A stretch of DNA of 64,000 nucleotides from Elusimicrobium sp. An273 (GCF_002159705.1 NZ_NFJD01000003.1:62001-126000); one strand, 5' to 3'; counted from the first letter of the stretch, positions 27,101 through 34,701 are shown. A program made the numbers and translations. The notes: generated by a model not told the origin, from the letters alone.

Positions 27101-29260
27101 TACGCCTTCATTGGCGGTAGAAATCAGCTCTTGCGGGATATCCTGTTCTTTTTTGCTTTCAAACACGCGCAAGTCCGCTTCCCGCAGGAACTCCGCCTGG
27201 TCTTTGTTAATATCCACCCGGTACGAAGTCCGCCCGATGACCGATTCGGCCATTACGCCAAAGAGTTCCTCGCTCTTCTTATTCCACAAGATGTATTTTC
27301 CGTCGTAATCTTTAACCGACAGCGAAACCGGCAGGTTATTGATAACCGTCTGCAGGAAGTTTTTGGCGTCAATAATGGCTTTTTCCTGCGCTTTCTTTTC
27401 GGTAATATCATCGGCCACCGTCAGCACCATAAACGGTTTGCCTTCTTTATCAAACACCGGGGCCTTAATTAAATGCAGCAAAATTTTGTTCCCGCGCAGC
27501 GTGGTATACCACTCTTCCGGGAATTCCACCGTTTTGCCGTCTTTAAAAATGGCCTTTTCGCGCTGGCCGTAAAAATCGTCCTTGGCCAGATATTCCTGCT
27601 CATCGGGGAATAATTCGTGCGCGCGGCGGTTGACAAAGGACATCTTATCATCCAGCCCGCGTGCATAAATGGCCACAGGCACCTGATCCAGCAAGGTCTG
27701 CAGGAAGTTTTTGGTTTCCACCAAGGCCCGTTCCTGCGCCCGTTTTTCGGTAATATCTTCCACCAGCGTTACCACAAATTGCGGCTCGCCGTTGCCCTCC
27801 TCGGACACGGGTACTTTTACCATATGCAACAGTTTCTTTTCCCCGCCGCCGGTAAGATACTCTTCTTCCGGTATGTCCAGCGTTTTGCCGCTTTCCAGCA
27901 ACGCTCTTTCCCGTGCGATGTATTCATGCACCTGTTCCGGCGTTTCGTGCGGCAACGAGCCGGTAGAGTCAAACGCCTTATCCGACACTTCGCCAAAAAT
28001 TTCTTCGCACTGCTTGTTGCGCAGCAGCATTCGGCCGTCCGCCGCACGGGCATACAACCCGATAGGCGCGTTTTGCACGATGGCCGATAAGAAACTGTTG
28101 GCCCGGGCCACTTCTTTTTCTTGGCGGCGGCGGTCGGTAATATCCTCCACAATGGTCAGCACCAACGGTTTCGGCCCCGCATCCATCAGCGGGACTTTAA
28201 TCATATGCAGAATTTTTTCATTGCCGGCATGATCCACATACGGCTCTTCCGGATAATCTTTAATTTTCCCTTCACTTAACACCTGCTGCTCCCGGGTATA
28301 ATGAAAAGAAACGACATCCTTATCCTGATGCGGATGCGGGCTGTTGACGCATTTTACGTCCGTTTCGCCCAGCACTTTCATGCTTTGGCGGTTAAAAAAG
28401 GTCATCTGGTTATCACAGTCCCGCGTGTATAAGCCCAGCGGCACATTGTCCAGCACGGCGCGCAGCAACGTGCGGTTTTGCAGCAAATCCTGCTCGTAGC
28501 GCTGGCGCATGGTCACATCTTCGTAAATGGTTAAAATGGCTTTATTTTTATTGTTTTCCGACGGCGTAAAAACTTTGGTGACAGACAGGGTGCGCTCTTC
28601 CCCTTTTGCGTCTTTATACGAAAGCAGCACGTTTTCCCGCGGGCGTTGTTTGTCGCGCACCTGTTCGTCCAATCGCTGCACGGAAGCGACGATTTCTTTC
28701 GGCAAAAATTCATATACCGAATGATTGTGCGTTTGTTCGGCCTTAAAACCGAAAATCTTTTCCGCCGCCGTATTCCATAACGTACAAACGCCCGCCAAAT
28801 TTTGCACGGTAACGGCCACGGGATAATTGTTGATGACCGAACTCAAAAAACTTTTTTCGGCATTCAGCTGTTTAAAATGGGGCACAAATTCCAACGTCAG
28901 CATAATAAACGGCGTGGAAGCCAAAAAGCTGGCCCCCGCACTGACGTAGACGGCATCCGCTTCCCGGTTGACTAACTGGATGATTGTTTTATTGGGCTCT
29001 TTTTCTTCCGCCATCGCGCGCACTTTTTCCATTGTAAGTCCCAGCCGCTCCACGCCGGTGCCGTTTAAATCCGAAATTTCCGTACGCAAAACGGAAGCGG
29101 CCCCCGCATTGGCAAACACGATTTTGCCCGTCGCGTTTAACAGCAAAATAGCCGTAGGAAACTGCTGCAGAAAAGCCAGCATTTCCGGCGTAAGCGTTTT
29201 GATTACCTGTTCGGCAGGGAGATCTTTCTTGGAAAAAAACGAGAAAAAGTTATTGGACAT
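24158..29260 (-). CDS. Giant multi-PAS/GAF protein without an output domain
   Basis: Cytoplasmic, 1,700 residues, no signal peptide or membrane segment. By inspection it has about 12 PAS domains: roughly 20-130, 136-255, 260-385, 387-515, 517-635, 637-765, 767-890, 893-1005, then a proline/alanine-rich linker (about 1009-1046), 1050-1165, 1170-1300, 1305-1425, a GAF domain (about 1430-1580) and a last PAS to the end. PAS 3-6 are near-copies with the recurring ends IVEDITDRR, LVEDITEKR, VADDITEKK, and VSEDITAKT, implying internal duplication. The GAF has a CTHC motif near 1513-1520. No HisKA/HATPase, GGDEF, EAL, PP2C or HTH domain is seen; the gene ends ALIASES with its own terminator. GAGGG precedes the ATG. 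Function: an input-only sensor or scaffold, inferred. Confidence 0.85.
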   Translation of the reverse strand: MSNNFFSFFSKKDLPAEQVIKTLTPEMLAFLQQFPTAILLLNATGKIVFANAGAASVLRTEISDLNGTGVERLGLTMEKVRAMAEEKEPNKTIIQLVNREADAVYVSAGASFLASTPFIMLTLEFVPHFKQLNAEKSFLSSVINNYPVAVTVQNLAGVCTLWNTAAEKIFGFKAEQTHNHSVYEFLPKEIVASVQRLDEQVRDKQRPRENVLLSYKDAKGEERTLSVTKVFTPSENNKNKAILTIYEDVTMRQRYEQDLLQNRTLLRAVLDNVPLGLYTRDCDNQMTFFNRQSMKVLGETDVKCVNSPHPHQDKDVVSFHYTREQQVLSEGKIKDYPEEPYVDHAGNEKILHMIKVPLMDAGPKPLVLTIVEDITDRRRQEKEVARANSFLSAIVQNAPIGLYARAADGRMLLRNKQCEEIFGEVSDKAFDSTGSLPHETPEQVHEYIARERALLESGKTLDIPEEEYLTGGGEKKLLHMVKVPVSEEGNGEPQFVVTLVEDITEKRAQERALVETKNFLQTLLDQVPVAIYARGLDDKMSFVNRRAHELFPDEQEYLAKDDFYGQREKAIFKDGKTVEFPEEWYTTLRGNKILLHLIKAPVFDKEGKPFMVLTVADDITEKKAQEKAIIDAKNFLQTVINNLPVSLSVKDYDGKYILWNKKSEELFGVMAESVIGRTSYRVDINKDQAEFLREADLRVFESKKEQDIPQELISTANEGVKIMHTVKTPVFNVDGTPNCLLVVSEDITAKTKMEKQIREASDKNTLLVENAREGIIILEDGKIIYANRALCHILNYEDVKEVTGKKILDMVAEDHQMFLKDKYDAVVSGADDASSAIDVHFLKKGGQEVETEFAAVASKYLGRRIVLCFVRDVTSSNRMLREVKTERECFRAAFEKSVTPAFILSHKGYISVMNEACRKMFDFTDADKNFYRNVYMKPAVSLAARKQLRAGQPAHMDYVFDFDRAAKMFPGRIEGTGKLPLSVSFVPINKRDAKDGTVEADYVVFLERKEAKSAPVVPPPPAAPKQPEAPAAPKPQEHTAPKPPAPPMIISKTSQEMLVLPNSEPYALCGDGWKIEVCNDLFCSLCQLEEDELIGQDLRRLFDADSLPRLEEDLKTLQQDGSLANREYHINLASGLENTAIRLTAVKEADGRYLFVLRNMAFHRQIMKILEERSAQLNALLEATEGVVFSVLFENGRFGHIEQANKFLSRKLGFTHDELVHMPFRDLFFDKEHNSSRCKEILDHAQEELALEGKTSFKLSVRKKDGSAFEAHVVLTALDLPSKDAALVVVRDLSEELDEVSKDSKEAQELKSVRQALPGLYLKTDSDGRVLEVYSNLAYFDNDQASKVFLDKKPGTYWPQEAASRALFAIKEALSINVSTRFEFEWRVSGTLHYFEATVTPITGRAETVLWVKDMSEQHAYDEKIHELYRLASEPGLSITEQVDKILAFGLKTFPADVGLVIRFDQGKLGLESHIVYVTDNDFNIERYMTFPVEECLVDVPDGNVVIFPDLSSATCTHCLHKEKGFGSLLAAPLYVSGKVQGALCFASRAPRHDFGQGAEELMGIMSRLLSLRIELRQTGKMLSEASRSLARTLEYVEMPAVMMDLDYTITFVNKPFLEITGRRTSNIVGRDFFTEVIRNEDISKRMFKAAENSAAGNAFQVRMDLLHENGLYEDTGWDVFACKDSDGKIDGYALIASES

Positions 29261-29286
29261 AAGCCCTCTGTTGGCGTAAAATAAAA

Positions 29287-29324
29287 CAACACGGATATAT
29301 ATTAATAAATTCCGTTCCGTGTTG
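29287..29324. promoter_or_regulatory. Inverted repeat in the multi-PAS promoter region
   Basis: Nine-base arms CAACACGGA (29287-29295) and TCCGTGTTG (29316-29324) flank an AT-only stretch that could hold the -10 box for the minus-strand gene starting at 29260. An operator is possible. Confidence 0.4.
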
Positions 29325-29455
29325 CAACATATAGAAGTACACGCGCACGTCCGCGTGCGTACGGAAAGCCCGTCTAACCCTTTTTTGTCTGTGTAAAAAG
29401 TTAAAACGAACCCGCAAATTTGCTAGGATGAAAAAAATTGCCGGGAGGACAACGT

Positions 29456-30034
29456 ATGAAAAAAGCCGCCGCGCTGATTGCCCTTTTTATCGGGGGAGCC
29501 TTCGTTGTAACCGCCGCTCAAACCGCTTATAAACCGCAGACAATCCGCCAATCCCCGCAGTATCTTTCCACCGATCCGGCCCTGGTGGAAGACACCTGCC
29601 CCGGGCACGACATTTTAAACCGTTTTACCTGCAGCAAAAAACAAAGCCCCGGCTATTCCTGTTTTGACGTCTATATGGTGCAGGGCGACCCAATAGACGC
29701 CGAACGCTACACCCTGCTTGACCAAAGCATTACCCTCGAAAATTCCTCCGCCCAGCCCAGCTGCACGTTTGAAAACGAACTGACCTGCGAAAACTTTTTG
29801 CAGGCGCTTAATTACAATTTGGATTTTTCTTGGTTTATCTCCAATTTTCCTTCTTCCTCTTTTCCGCAGTGCGGCGAAACCTATTCCTGCACGCGCATTG
29901 CCTGCATGCGCCCCCTGCCCCCGGCCGCGGACGGCTCCCCCCGCTCCCAAAAGCTTTCCTGCGTGTTTAAGAAAAACCAGATTTTCTTTTTGGGGGCCGA
30001 AATTTCCTGCCAGGACAAAAACGCCGCCAATTAA
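29456..30034 (+). CDS. Exported cysteine-rich protein of unknown function
   Basis: Not recognised. The ATG at 29456 follows GGGAGGA and gives 192 residues with a signal peptide (MKKAAALIALFIGGAFVVTA). The mature part holds ten cysteines (for example FTCSKK, SCTFENELTC, CGETYSCTRIACM), an even number that fits five disulfides, so the protein is probably periplasmic or extracellular. It stands before the pterin operon but that operon seems to have its own promoter. Confidence 0.75.
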   Translation: MKKAAALIALFIGGAFVVTAAQTAYKPQTIRQSPQYLSTDPALVEDTCPGHDILNRFTCSKKQSPGYSCFDVYMVQGDPIDAERYTLLDQSITLENSSAQPSCTFENELTCENFLQALNYNLDFSWFISNFPSSSFPQCGETYSCTRIACMRPLPPAADGSPRSQKLSCVFKKNQIFFLGAEISCQDKNAAN

Positions 30035-30067
30035 AGGGCGCTTTCGGTGAAATACGGCCCAAATTGG

Positions 30068-30079
30068 TATAATAAACAT
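30068..30079 (+). promoter_or_regulatory. -10 box six bases before the start codon of the DUF1189/pterin operon
   Basis: TATAAT (30068-30073), AAACAT, then ATG at 30080; no ribosome binding site. The -35 element is not clear. Confidence 0.5.
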
Positions 30080-30820
30080 ATGCTTTGGGCTCATATAAAA
30101 ACTATTTTTTCGTTCCGTTTTTACCATATTTTGGCTTTTTCGTCCCGCCGGTTTATGGTTGGATTCGGCATTTATCTGTTTTTCTTGTCTACGGTGGTAT
30201 TTTATTTTTTCAGCAGCGGCTACATCAAAGACAATCTGCCCCTGCTGCTAAAAAACTTTCCGCAGGTAACGTTTGAAAAAGGCGTTTTGACCCAGCCGCA
30301 GCAGCCGGTTTCCGCCTCGGTGCCGCAAAGCGATTTTAAAATCGTCTTTGACGCGTCCTTAAAAACGCCCCCTTCCTCAGAAGAACTGCTTAAGGACAAC
30401 ATCCTCTGCCTCGTTACGGGCAACAAAATTTATGTTCCCTCGTCGGGCGGCATCCAACAAACGGAACTGCCGAAGACGTTTTCGTTTGTTACCTCGCAGG
30501 AAAATTTGGCCAAACAAAAAGACGTCTTGGAGAGCTCCTTGCGCGCAGTAACGCTGTTTACTTCGCTGTTTGCCATTCCCTTGGTTATGCTGTTTAGTTT
30601 TTGTACGGCGGGGGCCGTCGGATTATTTTTTAAACTCATGCGCCGCTCGTACGTGCCGCGCACGGCGGTGCTTAAATGGGCATTTTTTATGATGGGCCCG
30701 CTCAGCGCACTGTGGTACGTTCGGCTGTGGATAAATATTCCGCTTTTTACGTTTGCCCAAGTGATTTTATGCATTATCTATATGCAGCAAATTTTTAATA
30801 CATTGCCCGAGGAGAAATAA
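30080..30820 (+). CDS. DUF1189-family membrane protein
   Basis: Inner-membrane protein of 246 residues. One hydrophobic segment lies near the N-terminus (FGIYLFFLSTVVFYFF), then an extracytoplasmic domain of about 110 residues, then three more membrane segments, the pattern of DUF1189. Function is unknown. The ATG at 30080 is preferred to 30047 because a perfect TATAAT ends six bases before it. Its stop codon abuts the queD start (30820/30821), so it leads the queuosine-folate operon. Confidence 0.75.
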   Translation: MLWAHIKTIFSFRFYHILAFSSRRFMVGFGIYLFFLSTVVFYFFSSGYIKDNLPLLLKNFPQVTFEKGVLTQPQQPVSASVPQSDFKIVFDASLKTPPSSEELLKDNILCLVTGNKIYVPSSGGIQQTELPKTFSFVTSQENLAKQKDVLESSLRAVTLFTSLFAIPLVMLFSFCTAGAVGLFFKLMRRSYVPRTAVLKWAFFMMGPLSALWYVRLWINIPLFTFAQVILCIIYMQQIFNTLPEEK

Positions 30821-31165
30821 ATGCTTATCAAACTCATCCGCACCTTCAGTTCCGCCCACCGCCTGCCGCATTACGACGGCCCCTGCCACCAATTGCACGG
30901 GCATACGTGGAAAGCCGTGTTTGTTATAGAAGGCGCCGTACGCGAGGACGGAATGGTATGCGATTTTAAGGTCATCAAAAAACTGTTGGATGACAATCTG
31001 CCCGACCACCAATTTTTAAACGACTGGGTGGAAAACCCCACCGCCGAAAATCTGGCCCAATATCTGTTTGCAAAAATAGGGGCCGAATTAAAGAAACAAA
31101 ATTTAACCTTAAAAACACTGGAAATCTGGGAGAGCGACAATGCCGCAGCCGTCGTGGAAGGTTAA
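30821..31165 (+). CDS. queD: 6-carboxytetrahydropterin synthase
   Basis: Converts dihydroneopterin triphosphate to 6-carboxytetrahydropterin in queuosine/preQ0 synthesis. 114 residues, the short bacterial form. Zinc ligands are in FSSAHRLP and LHGHTW, and the catalytic cysteine is present in the CxxxHGH motif (CHQLHGH). The next gene, queE, overlaps its end by 26 bp. The intact cysteine separates it from the paralogue at 33095. Confidence 0.92.
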   Translation: MLIKLIRTFSSAHRLPHYDGPCHQLHGHTWKAVFVIEGAVREDGMVCDFKVIKKLLDDNLPDHQFLNDWVENPTAENLAQYLFAKIGAELKKQNLTLKTLEIWESDNAAAVVEG

Positions 31166-31733
31166 CGAAATTTTTTATTCTATTCAAGGCGAAGGCAAGC
31201 ACACCGGCATGCCGGCGGTGTTTATCCGGCTGGCGGGGTGCTCCATGAACTGCCCGTTCTGCGATACGAAATACGCCGCACGGGACGGCCAAACCCTGCA
31301 GGCCGAGGCCATTTTAAAAGCCCTTGCCTCCTGGCCGGCCAAGGCCGTCATCATTACCGGCGGCGAACCCAGCGAGCAGGACTTGCCCGCCCTGATCGGC
31401 GTGTTAAAAGATGCCGGCTACGAAGTGCACCTGGAAACCAACGGCGCCAACGATACGGACGTAAGCCGGGCGGATTTTGTCTGCGTATCGCCCAAGCGCT
31501 ACGTCAGCCCGCAAATGCTAAAGAAAGCCCACGTCATTAAATTGGTCGTCGGGCAGGAAACCGATTTGGAAGACTTGCAAAAATACTATGCGTACGAAAA
31601 CGCCCACACGCAAATTTATCTGCAGCCCGAAAGCAACAAACAGGAGAACATTGACCTATGCGTAAAACTGCTAAAAAATCATCCCTCCGCACGGCTAAGC
31701 CTGCAAACGCACAAGCTGGCAAACATCCGCTGA
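31140..31733 (+). CDS. queE: 7-carboxy-7-deazaguanine synthase (radical SAM)
   Basis: Radical SAM enzyme that turns 6-carboxytetrahydropterin into 7-carboxy-7-deazaguanine. 197 residues. Cluster motif CSMNCPFC (CxxxCxxC) near residue 34, the conserved start FYSIQGEGKHTG, and the glycine-rich SAM region IITGGEPSEQD. It starts inside queD (GGAGAG site) and its 3' end is overlapped by folE for 76 bp. QueC, needed for preQ0, is not in the window. Confidence 0.93.
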   Translation: MPQPSWKVNEIFYSIQGEGKHTGMPAVFIRLAGCSMNCPFCDTKYAARDGQTLQAEAILKALASWPAKAVIITGGEPSEQDLPALIGVLKDAGYEVHLETNGANDTDVSRADFVCVSPKRYVSPQMLKKAHVIKLVVGQETDLEDLQKYYAYENAHTQIYLQPESNKQENIDLCVKLLKNHPSARLSLQTHKLANIR

Positions 31734-32278
31734 GCGAAGAAAAAATTTTAAACAATCTGCGCGAAATTTTGGCCTATATCGGCGACGATCCGACCCGCGA
31801 AGGCCTCTTGGAAACGCCGGCGCGCATCGTACGCAGCTGGAAAAAACTTTTCGGCGGCTACCAGATGAAGCCGCAGGACGTATTAAAAACGTTTACGGAA
31901 GGCTCCTGCGAAGAAATGGTGGTGTTAAAAGACATTGAATTTTATTCCACCTGCGAACATCACCTGCAGCCGTTCTTCGGCACCATCAGCATCGGATATC
32001 TGCCCAAAGGGCGAGTGCTGGGTATTTCCAAGCTCGCACGCCTGGTGGAAGTGTTTGCCCGCCGCCTGCAAATTCAGGAAAAACTGGTGGCCCAAATTGC
32101 AGACAGCCTGATGGACACCCTGCAGCCCCACGGCGTGATGGTAGTGTGCAAAGCCAAACATATGTGCATCAGCTCGCGCGGCATTGAAAAGCATAACGCC
32201 GTTATGGTCACGAGCGCCATCCGCGGCGCGTTTAAAAAAATGGAAGTGCGCAACGAATTTTTGGAAATGATCAAATAA
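31658..32278 (+). CDS. folE: GTP cyclohydrolase I
   Basis: Converts GTP to 7,8-dihydroneopterin triphosphate, the shared entry to folate and queuosine. 206 residues, type IA. Zinc ligands are seen in FYSTCEHHLQPF and KHMCISSRG; the fold also shows DDPTREGLLETPARIV and GISKLARLVEVFARRLQIQE. The start at 31658 overlaps queE by 76 bp but is supported by an AGGAGA site nine bases upstream and no nearer Met. The basic first 20 residues are probably disordered. Confidence 0.94.
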   Translation: MRKTAKKSSLRTAKPANAQAGKHPLSEEKILNNLREILAYIGDDPTREGLLETPARIVRSWKKLFGGYQMKPQDVLKTFTEGSCEEMVVLKDIEFYSTCEHHLQPFFGTISIGYLPKGRVLGISKLARLVEVFARRLQIQEKLVAQIADSLMDTLQPHGVMVVCKAKHMCISSRGIEKHNAVMVTSAIRGAFKKMEVRNEFLEMIK

Positions 32279-32300
32279 CACCATCCGGCAGGGAGTTTTT

Positions 32301-33098
32301 ATGGCCAACCCGCTTTTAATGGGCATTGTAAACGCTACGCCCGATTCTTTTTACGACGGAGACCCGCAAAACAATTTGGCTTCTTTGCTGGCCAAATGCA
32401 AAGACTACGTCCAATCCGGCGCCGATATTCTGGACATCGGCGGCGAATCCACCCGCCCCAACGCCACCCCCGTCAGCGCCGAAGAAGAAATTTCCCGCGT
32501 GCTGCCGCTGATTCGGGCCGTGCGCCAGAAATGGCCGCAGTTGCCCGTCTCGCTGGACACCGTCAAAATCCCCGTTGCGCAGGAAGGACTAAAAGCCGGA
32601 GTTTCTATTATAAACGACGTAAGCGGCACGCCAGATAAGGAAATGTTTCGCCTGGTGCGGGATTTTAAGGCGCAAATTGTCGTGATGCACACGCGCGGCA
32701 CGCCGCAAACCATGCAAGGCTTAACCGAATATGCCCACTTGCTGGAAGAAATAAAAGATTTTCTGGCGGGCAAAATTCAAGAAGCGCTTTCCTGCGGTCT
32801 TGCCAAAGAAAACGTGATTATAGATGTAGGGTTCGGCTTTGCCAAAACGCGCGAACAAAATTACGAACTGTTGAAACACCTTTCGTTTTTTAAAGATTTA
32901 GGCGTGCGGATGCTGGTGGGAGTATCGCGCAAAACTTTTTTAAGCCAAAAGCGCGAACTGCCGCCCAAACGCAAAGCGCAAACGCTGGCCGCCCAGTTGG
33001 TCGCCCTGCAGGGCGGGGCGGACATTCTGCGCGTGCACGACGTAAAAGATACCCGCAAAATTATGAATTTTTACCAAGAGTTGGAGGCCGCCCCATGA
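32301..33098 (+). CDS. folP: Dihydropteroate synthase
   Basis: Joins hydroxymethyldihydropterin pyrophosphate with p-aminobenzoate to dihydropteroate; sulfonamide target. 265 residues, TIM barrel. Motifs: GIVNATPDSFYDG, DILDIGGESTRP, SLDTVKIPVAQ, IINDVSG, and the C-terminal VGVSRKTFL and LRVHDVKDT. All expected substrate residues seem present. GGGAG precedes the ATG; the next gene overlaps its stop codon by four bases. Confidence 0.94.
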   Translation: MANPLLMGIVNATPDSFYDGDPQNNLASLLAKCKDYVQSGADILDIGGESTRPNATPVSAEEEISRVLPLIRAVRQKWPQLPVSLDTVKIPVAQEGLKAGVSIINDVSGTPDKEMFRLVRDFKAQIVVMHTRGTPQTMQGLTEYAHLLEEIKDFLAGKIQEALSCGLAKENVIIDVGFGFAKTREQNYELLKHLSFFKDLGVRMLVGVSRKTFLSQKRELPPKRKAQTLAAQLVALQGGADILRVHDVKDTRKIMNFYQELEAAP

Positions 33099-33445
33099 GC
33101 AAGGTTTATTTAACCCAATGCGGCAGCTTTACCGCCCGCCACGGGCACGGCGGTACGCTGGCCGAAGAAGTGCATACCCATACTTTTCACTACGAAGTAA
33201 CTTTCTTCGGGCCGACGAATGCCGAAGGGTACCTGATTGATTTTCGCCAACTGGCGGACACGTTTAAAAAAGAACTGGAATCCCGCCTGGAAGGGAGCGA
33301 TTTGGGAACGTTTCTGCCCCAGCCCACGACCGAGGCGCTGTGCGTGTGGATGTACAAACGCCTCAAAGAACGGCTGCCGCATTTGTACAGCGTAAAAGTG
33401 GCCGAAGAACCCGACCGCTGGATTGAATACCGCGGAGAAGAATAA
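33095..33445 (+). CDS. PTPS-family paralogue, probable FolB replacement (PTPS-III-like)
   Basis: 6-pyruvoyltetrahydropterin synthase fold, 116 residues. The metal histidines are kept (FTARHGHGG and VHTHTFHYEV), but the motif that reads CHQLHGH in QueD here reads AEEVHTH: the catalytic Cys is Ala and a Glu stands next to it. Family knowledge: PTPS paralogues in which glutamate replaces or accompanies the cysteine (PTPS-III) make 6-hydroxymethyldihydropterin from dihydroneopterin triphosphate and bypass FolB. Its position between folP and folK, with no folB in the operon, fits that role. GGAGG site; four-base overlap with folP, one-base overlap with folK. Confidence 0.8.
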   Translation: MSKVYLTQCGSFTARHGHGGTLAEEVHTHTFHYEVTFFGPTNAEGYLIDFRQLADTFKKELESRLEGSDLGTFLPQPTTEALCVWMYKRLKERLPHLYSVKVAEEPDRWIEYRGEE

Positions 33446-33942
33446 TGCCCAAGGCCGTGCTTGCTTTGGGAAGCAACATTCCCCCCGCCAAAGAAAATAT
33501 AGACCGCGCCATAGAGGCCCTCAGCGCCTTGGGTACGGTCAAGGAAGTGGCGCCGTATATCGTTTCCAAGCCGGAAGGCTTTGCCGAACAACCCGATTTT
33601 ATCAATACGGTGCTGATTTTAAGCACCCCCTATCAGCCCCTGCCGCTTCTTAAAAAATTAAAAGCGCTGGAAACCCGGCTGGGCCGCACGCCTACTTTTA
33701 AAAACGGGCCGCGCGTGATTGATTTGGACATCCTGTTTTACGACGACCAAGTTTTGTTTGAAGACGATGACGAGTACCCTCTTTTCATTCCGCACCCGCG
33801 CCTGCAGGAGCGGGAGTTTGTCTTAAAGCCGCTGTCGTATATTCTGTCCGACTTTGTCCACCCCAAACTGGGCAAACCCGTCTACCGCCTGTACCGGGAA
33901 CTGATGAAGAAAAAAGGAAAACCCGACTGTCACATTTTGTAA
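33445..33942 (+). CDS. folK: HPPK, 6-hydroxymethyldihydropterin pyrophosphokinase
   Basis: Transfers pyrophosphate from ATP to 6-hydroxymethyldihydropterin. 165 residues, the usual length. Motifs: LALGSNIPPAKENI, FINTVLIL, LGRTPTFKNGPRVIDLDIL with the two catalytic Asp, and FIPHPRLQEREFVLKPL. Last gene of the pterin operon; start codon shares one base with the preceding stop. No clear terminator follows before the ompA promoter. Confidence 0.95.
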   Translation: MPKAVLALGSNIPPAKENIDRAIEALSALGTVKEVAPYIVSKPEGFAEQPDFINTVLILSTPYQPLPLLKKLKALETRLGRTPTFKNGPRVIDLDILFYDDQVLFEDDDEYPLFIPHPRLQEREFVLKPLSYILSDFVHPKLGKPVYRLYRELMKKKGKPDCHIL

Positions 33943-33975
33943 TCCGGGCGCCGCACGCAGCCGTTCCCCAAACAT

Positions 33976-34049
33976 TTGACGTAAAAAAACCGCAAATTAA
34001 ACTTTGCATTTTCTGAAAAAAAAGTAAAATGTAAATATCTTCATTTTAC
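33976..34049 (+). promoter_or_regulatory. Promoter and leader hairpin of the OmpA lipoprotein gene
   Basis: TTGACG (33976-33981), 16-bp spacer, TAAACT (33998-34003). The leader of about 55 nt holds a perfect 8-bp inverted repeat GTAAAATG/CATTTTAC (34024-34031 with 34042-34049) that ends right at the AAGGAG ribosome site. Confidence 0.5.
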
Positions 34050-34065
34050 AAGGAGACACAACTCA

Positions 34066-34701
34066 ATGAAAAAAGTGATTCTGCTTTGTATGGCTGTATC
34101 GCTGTTGGGTACCGCCTGCACCACCCCCGGCAAAAGAACCGCTTGGGGCGCCGCCGGAGGAGCCGCCGTGGGCGCGGCCGCCGGAGCCATTATCGCCAAC
34201 AATACGGGCGGCAAAAGCGAAACCGGCGCCATCTACGGCGCTTTGGCCGGTTTAGCCGCCGGCGGATTGCTGGGCAACTACTACGACAAACAAGCCAAAG
34301 AACTGGCCGCCATCGCCGAAGTGGTAAAGTCGGACAGCGGCATCCAGGTCTTCTTAAAGAACGACATTTTGTTTGCCACCGGCAGCTCGGAACTGACCGC
34401 CGCTTCCATGCAAACGCTGACGGATCTGAACCGCGTACTTAAAAAATATCCCAAAAACCGCATCGTCGTGCAGGGATACACCGACTCTACCGGTTCCGAC
34501 GCCATCAACAACAAACTTTCCACCCAACGCGCCAAAGCCGTGTACGACTTCTTGTTGGGCAGCGGTTTGAAAACGATGAGCATCACCTACATCGGCTACG
34601 GTTCTTCCAACCCGATCGCCAGCAACGCTACTGCGGCCGGCCGCGCGCAAAACCGCCGCGTCGTGCTGCAAATTACCGCCAACGAAAAAGATTTGAAATA
34701 A
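34066..34701 (+). CDS. OmpA-family lipoprotein with glycine-zipper segment (YiaD-like)
   Basis: Outer-membrane lipoprotein of 211 residues. Lipobox LLGTAC with Cys18. A glycine-zipper hydrophobic stretch (GAAGGAAVGAAAGAII and GALAGLAAGGLLG) spans about residues 27-70 and may insert in the membrane. The C-terminal OmpA domain shows NDILFATGSSEL, VVQGYTDSTGSD, LSTQRAKAVYDFLL, and RAQNRRVVLQI, with the peptidoglycan-binding Asp/Arg pair. Monocistronic with promoter, leader hairpin and terminator. Confidence 0.88.
   Translation: MKKVILLCMAVSLLGTACTTPGKRTAWGAAGGAAVGAAAGAIIANNTGGKSETGAIYGALAGLAAGGLLGNYYDKQAKELAAIAEVVKSDSGIQVFLKNDILFATGSSELTAASMQTLTDLNRVLKKYPKNRIVVQGYTDSTGSDAINNKLSTQRAKAVYDFLLGSGLKTMSITYIGYGSSNPIASNATAAGRAQNRRVVLQITANEKDLK

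Noticed and set aside
33095-33445. Annotation of the second PTPS gene as queD
   Set aside because: A queD with intact catalytic Cys is already present in the operon; this copy lacks the Cys and sits among folate genes.
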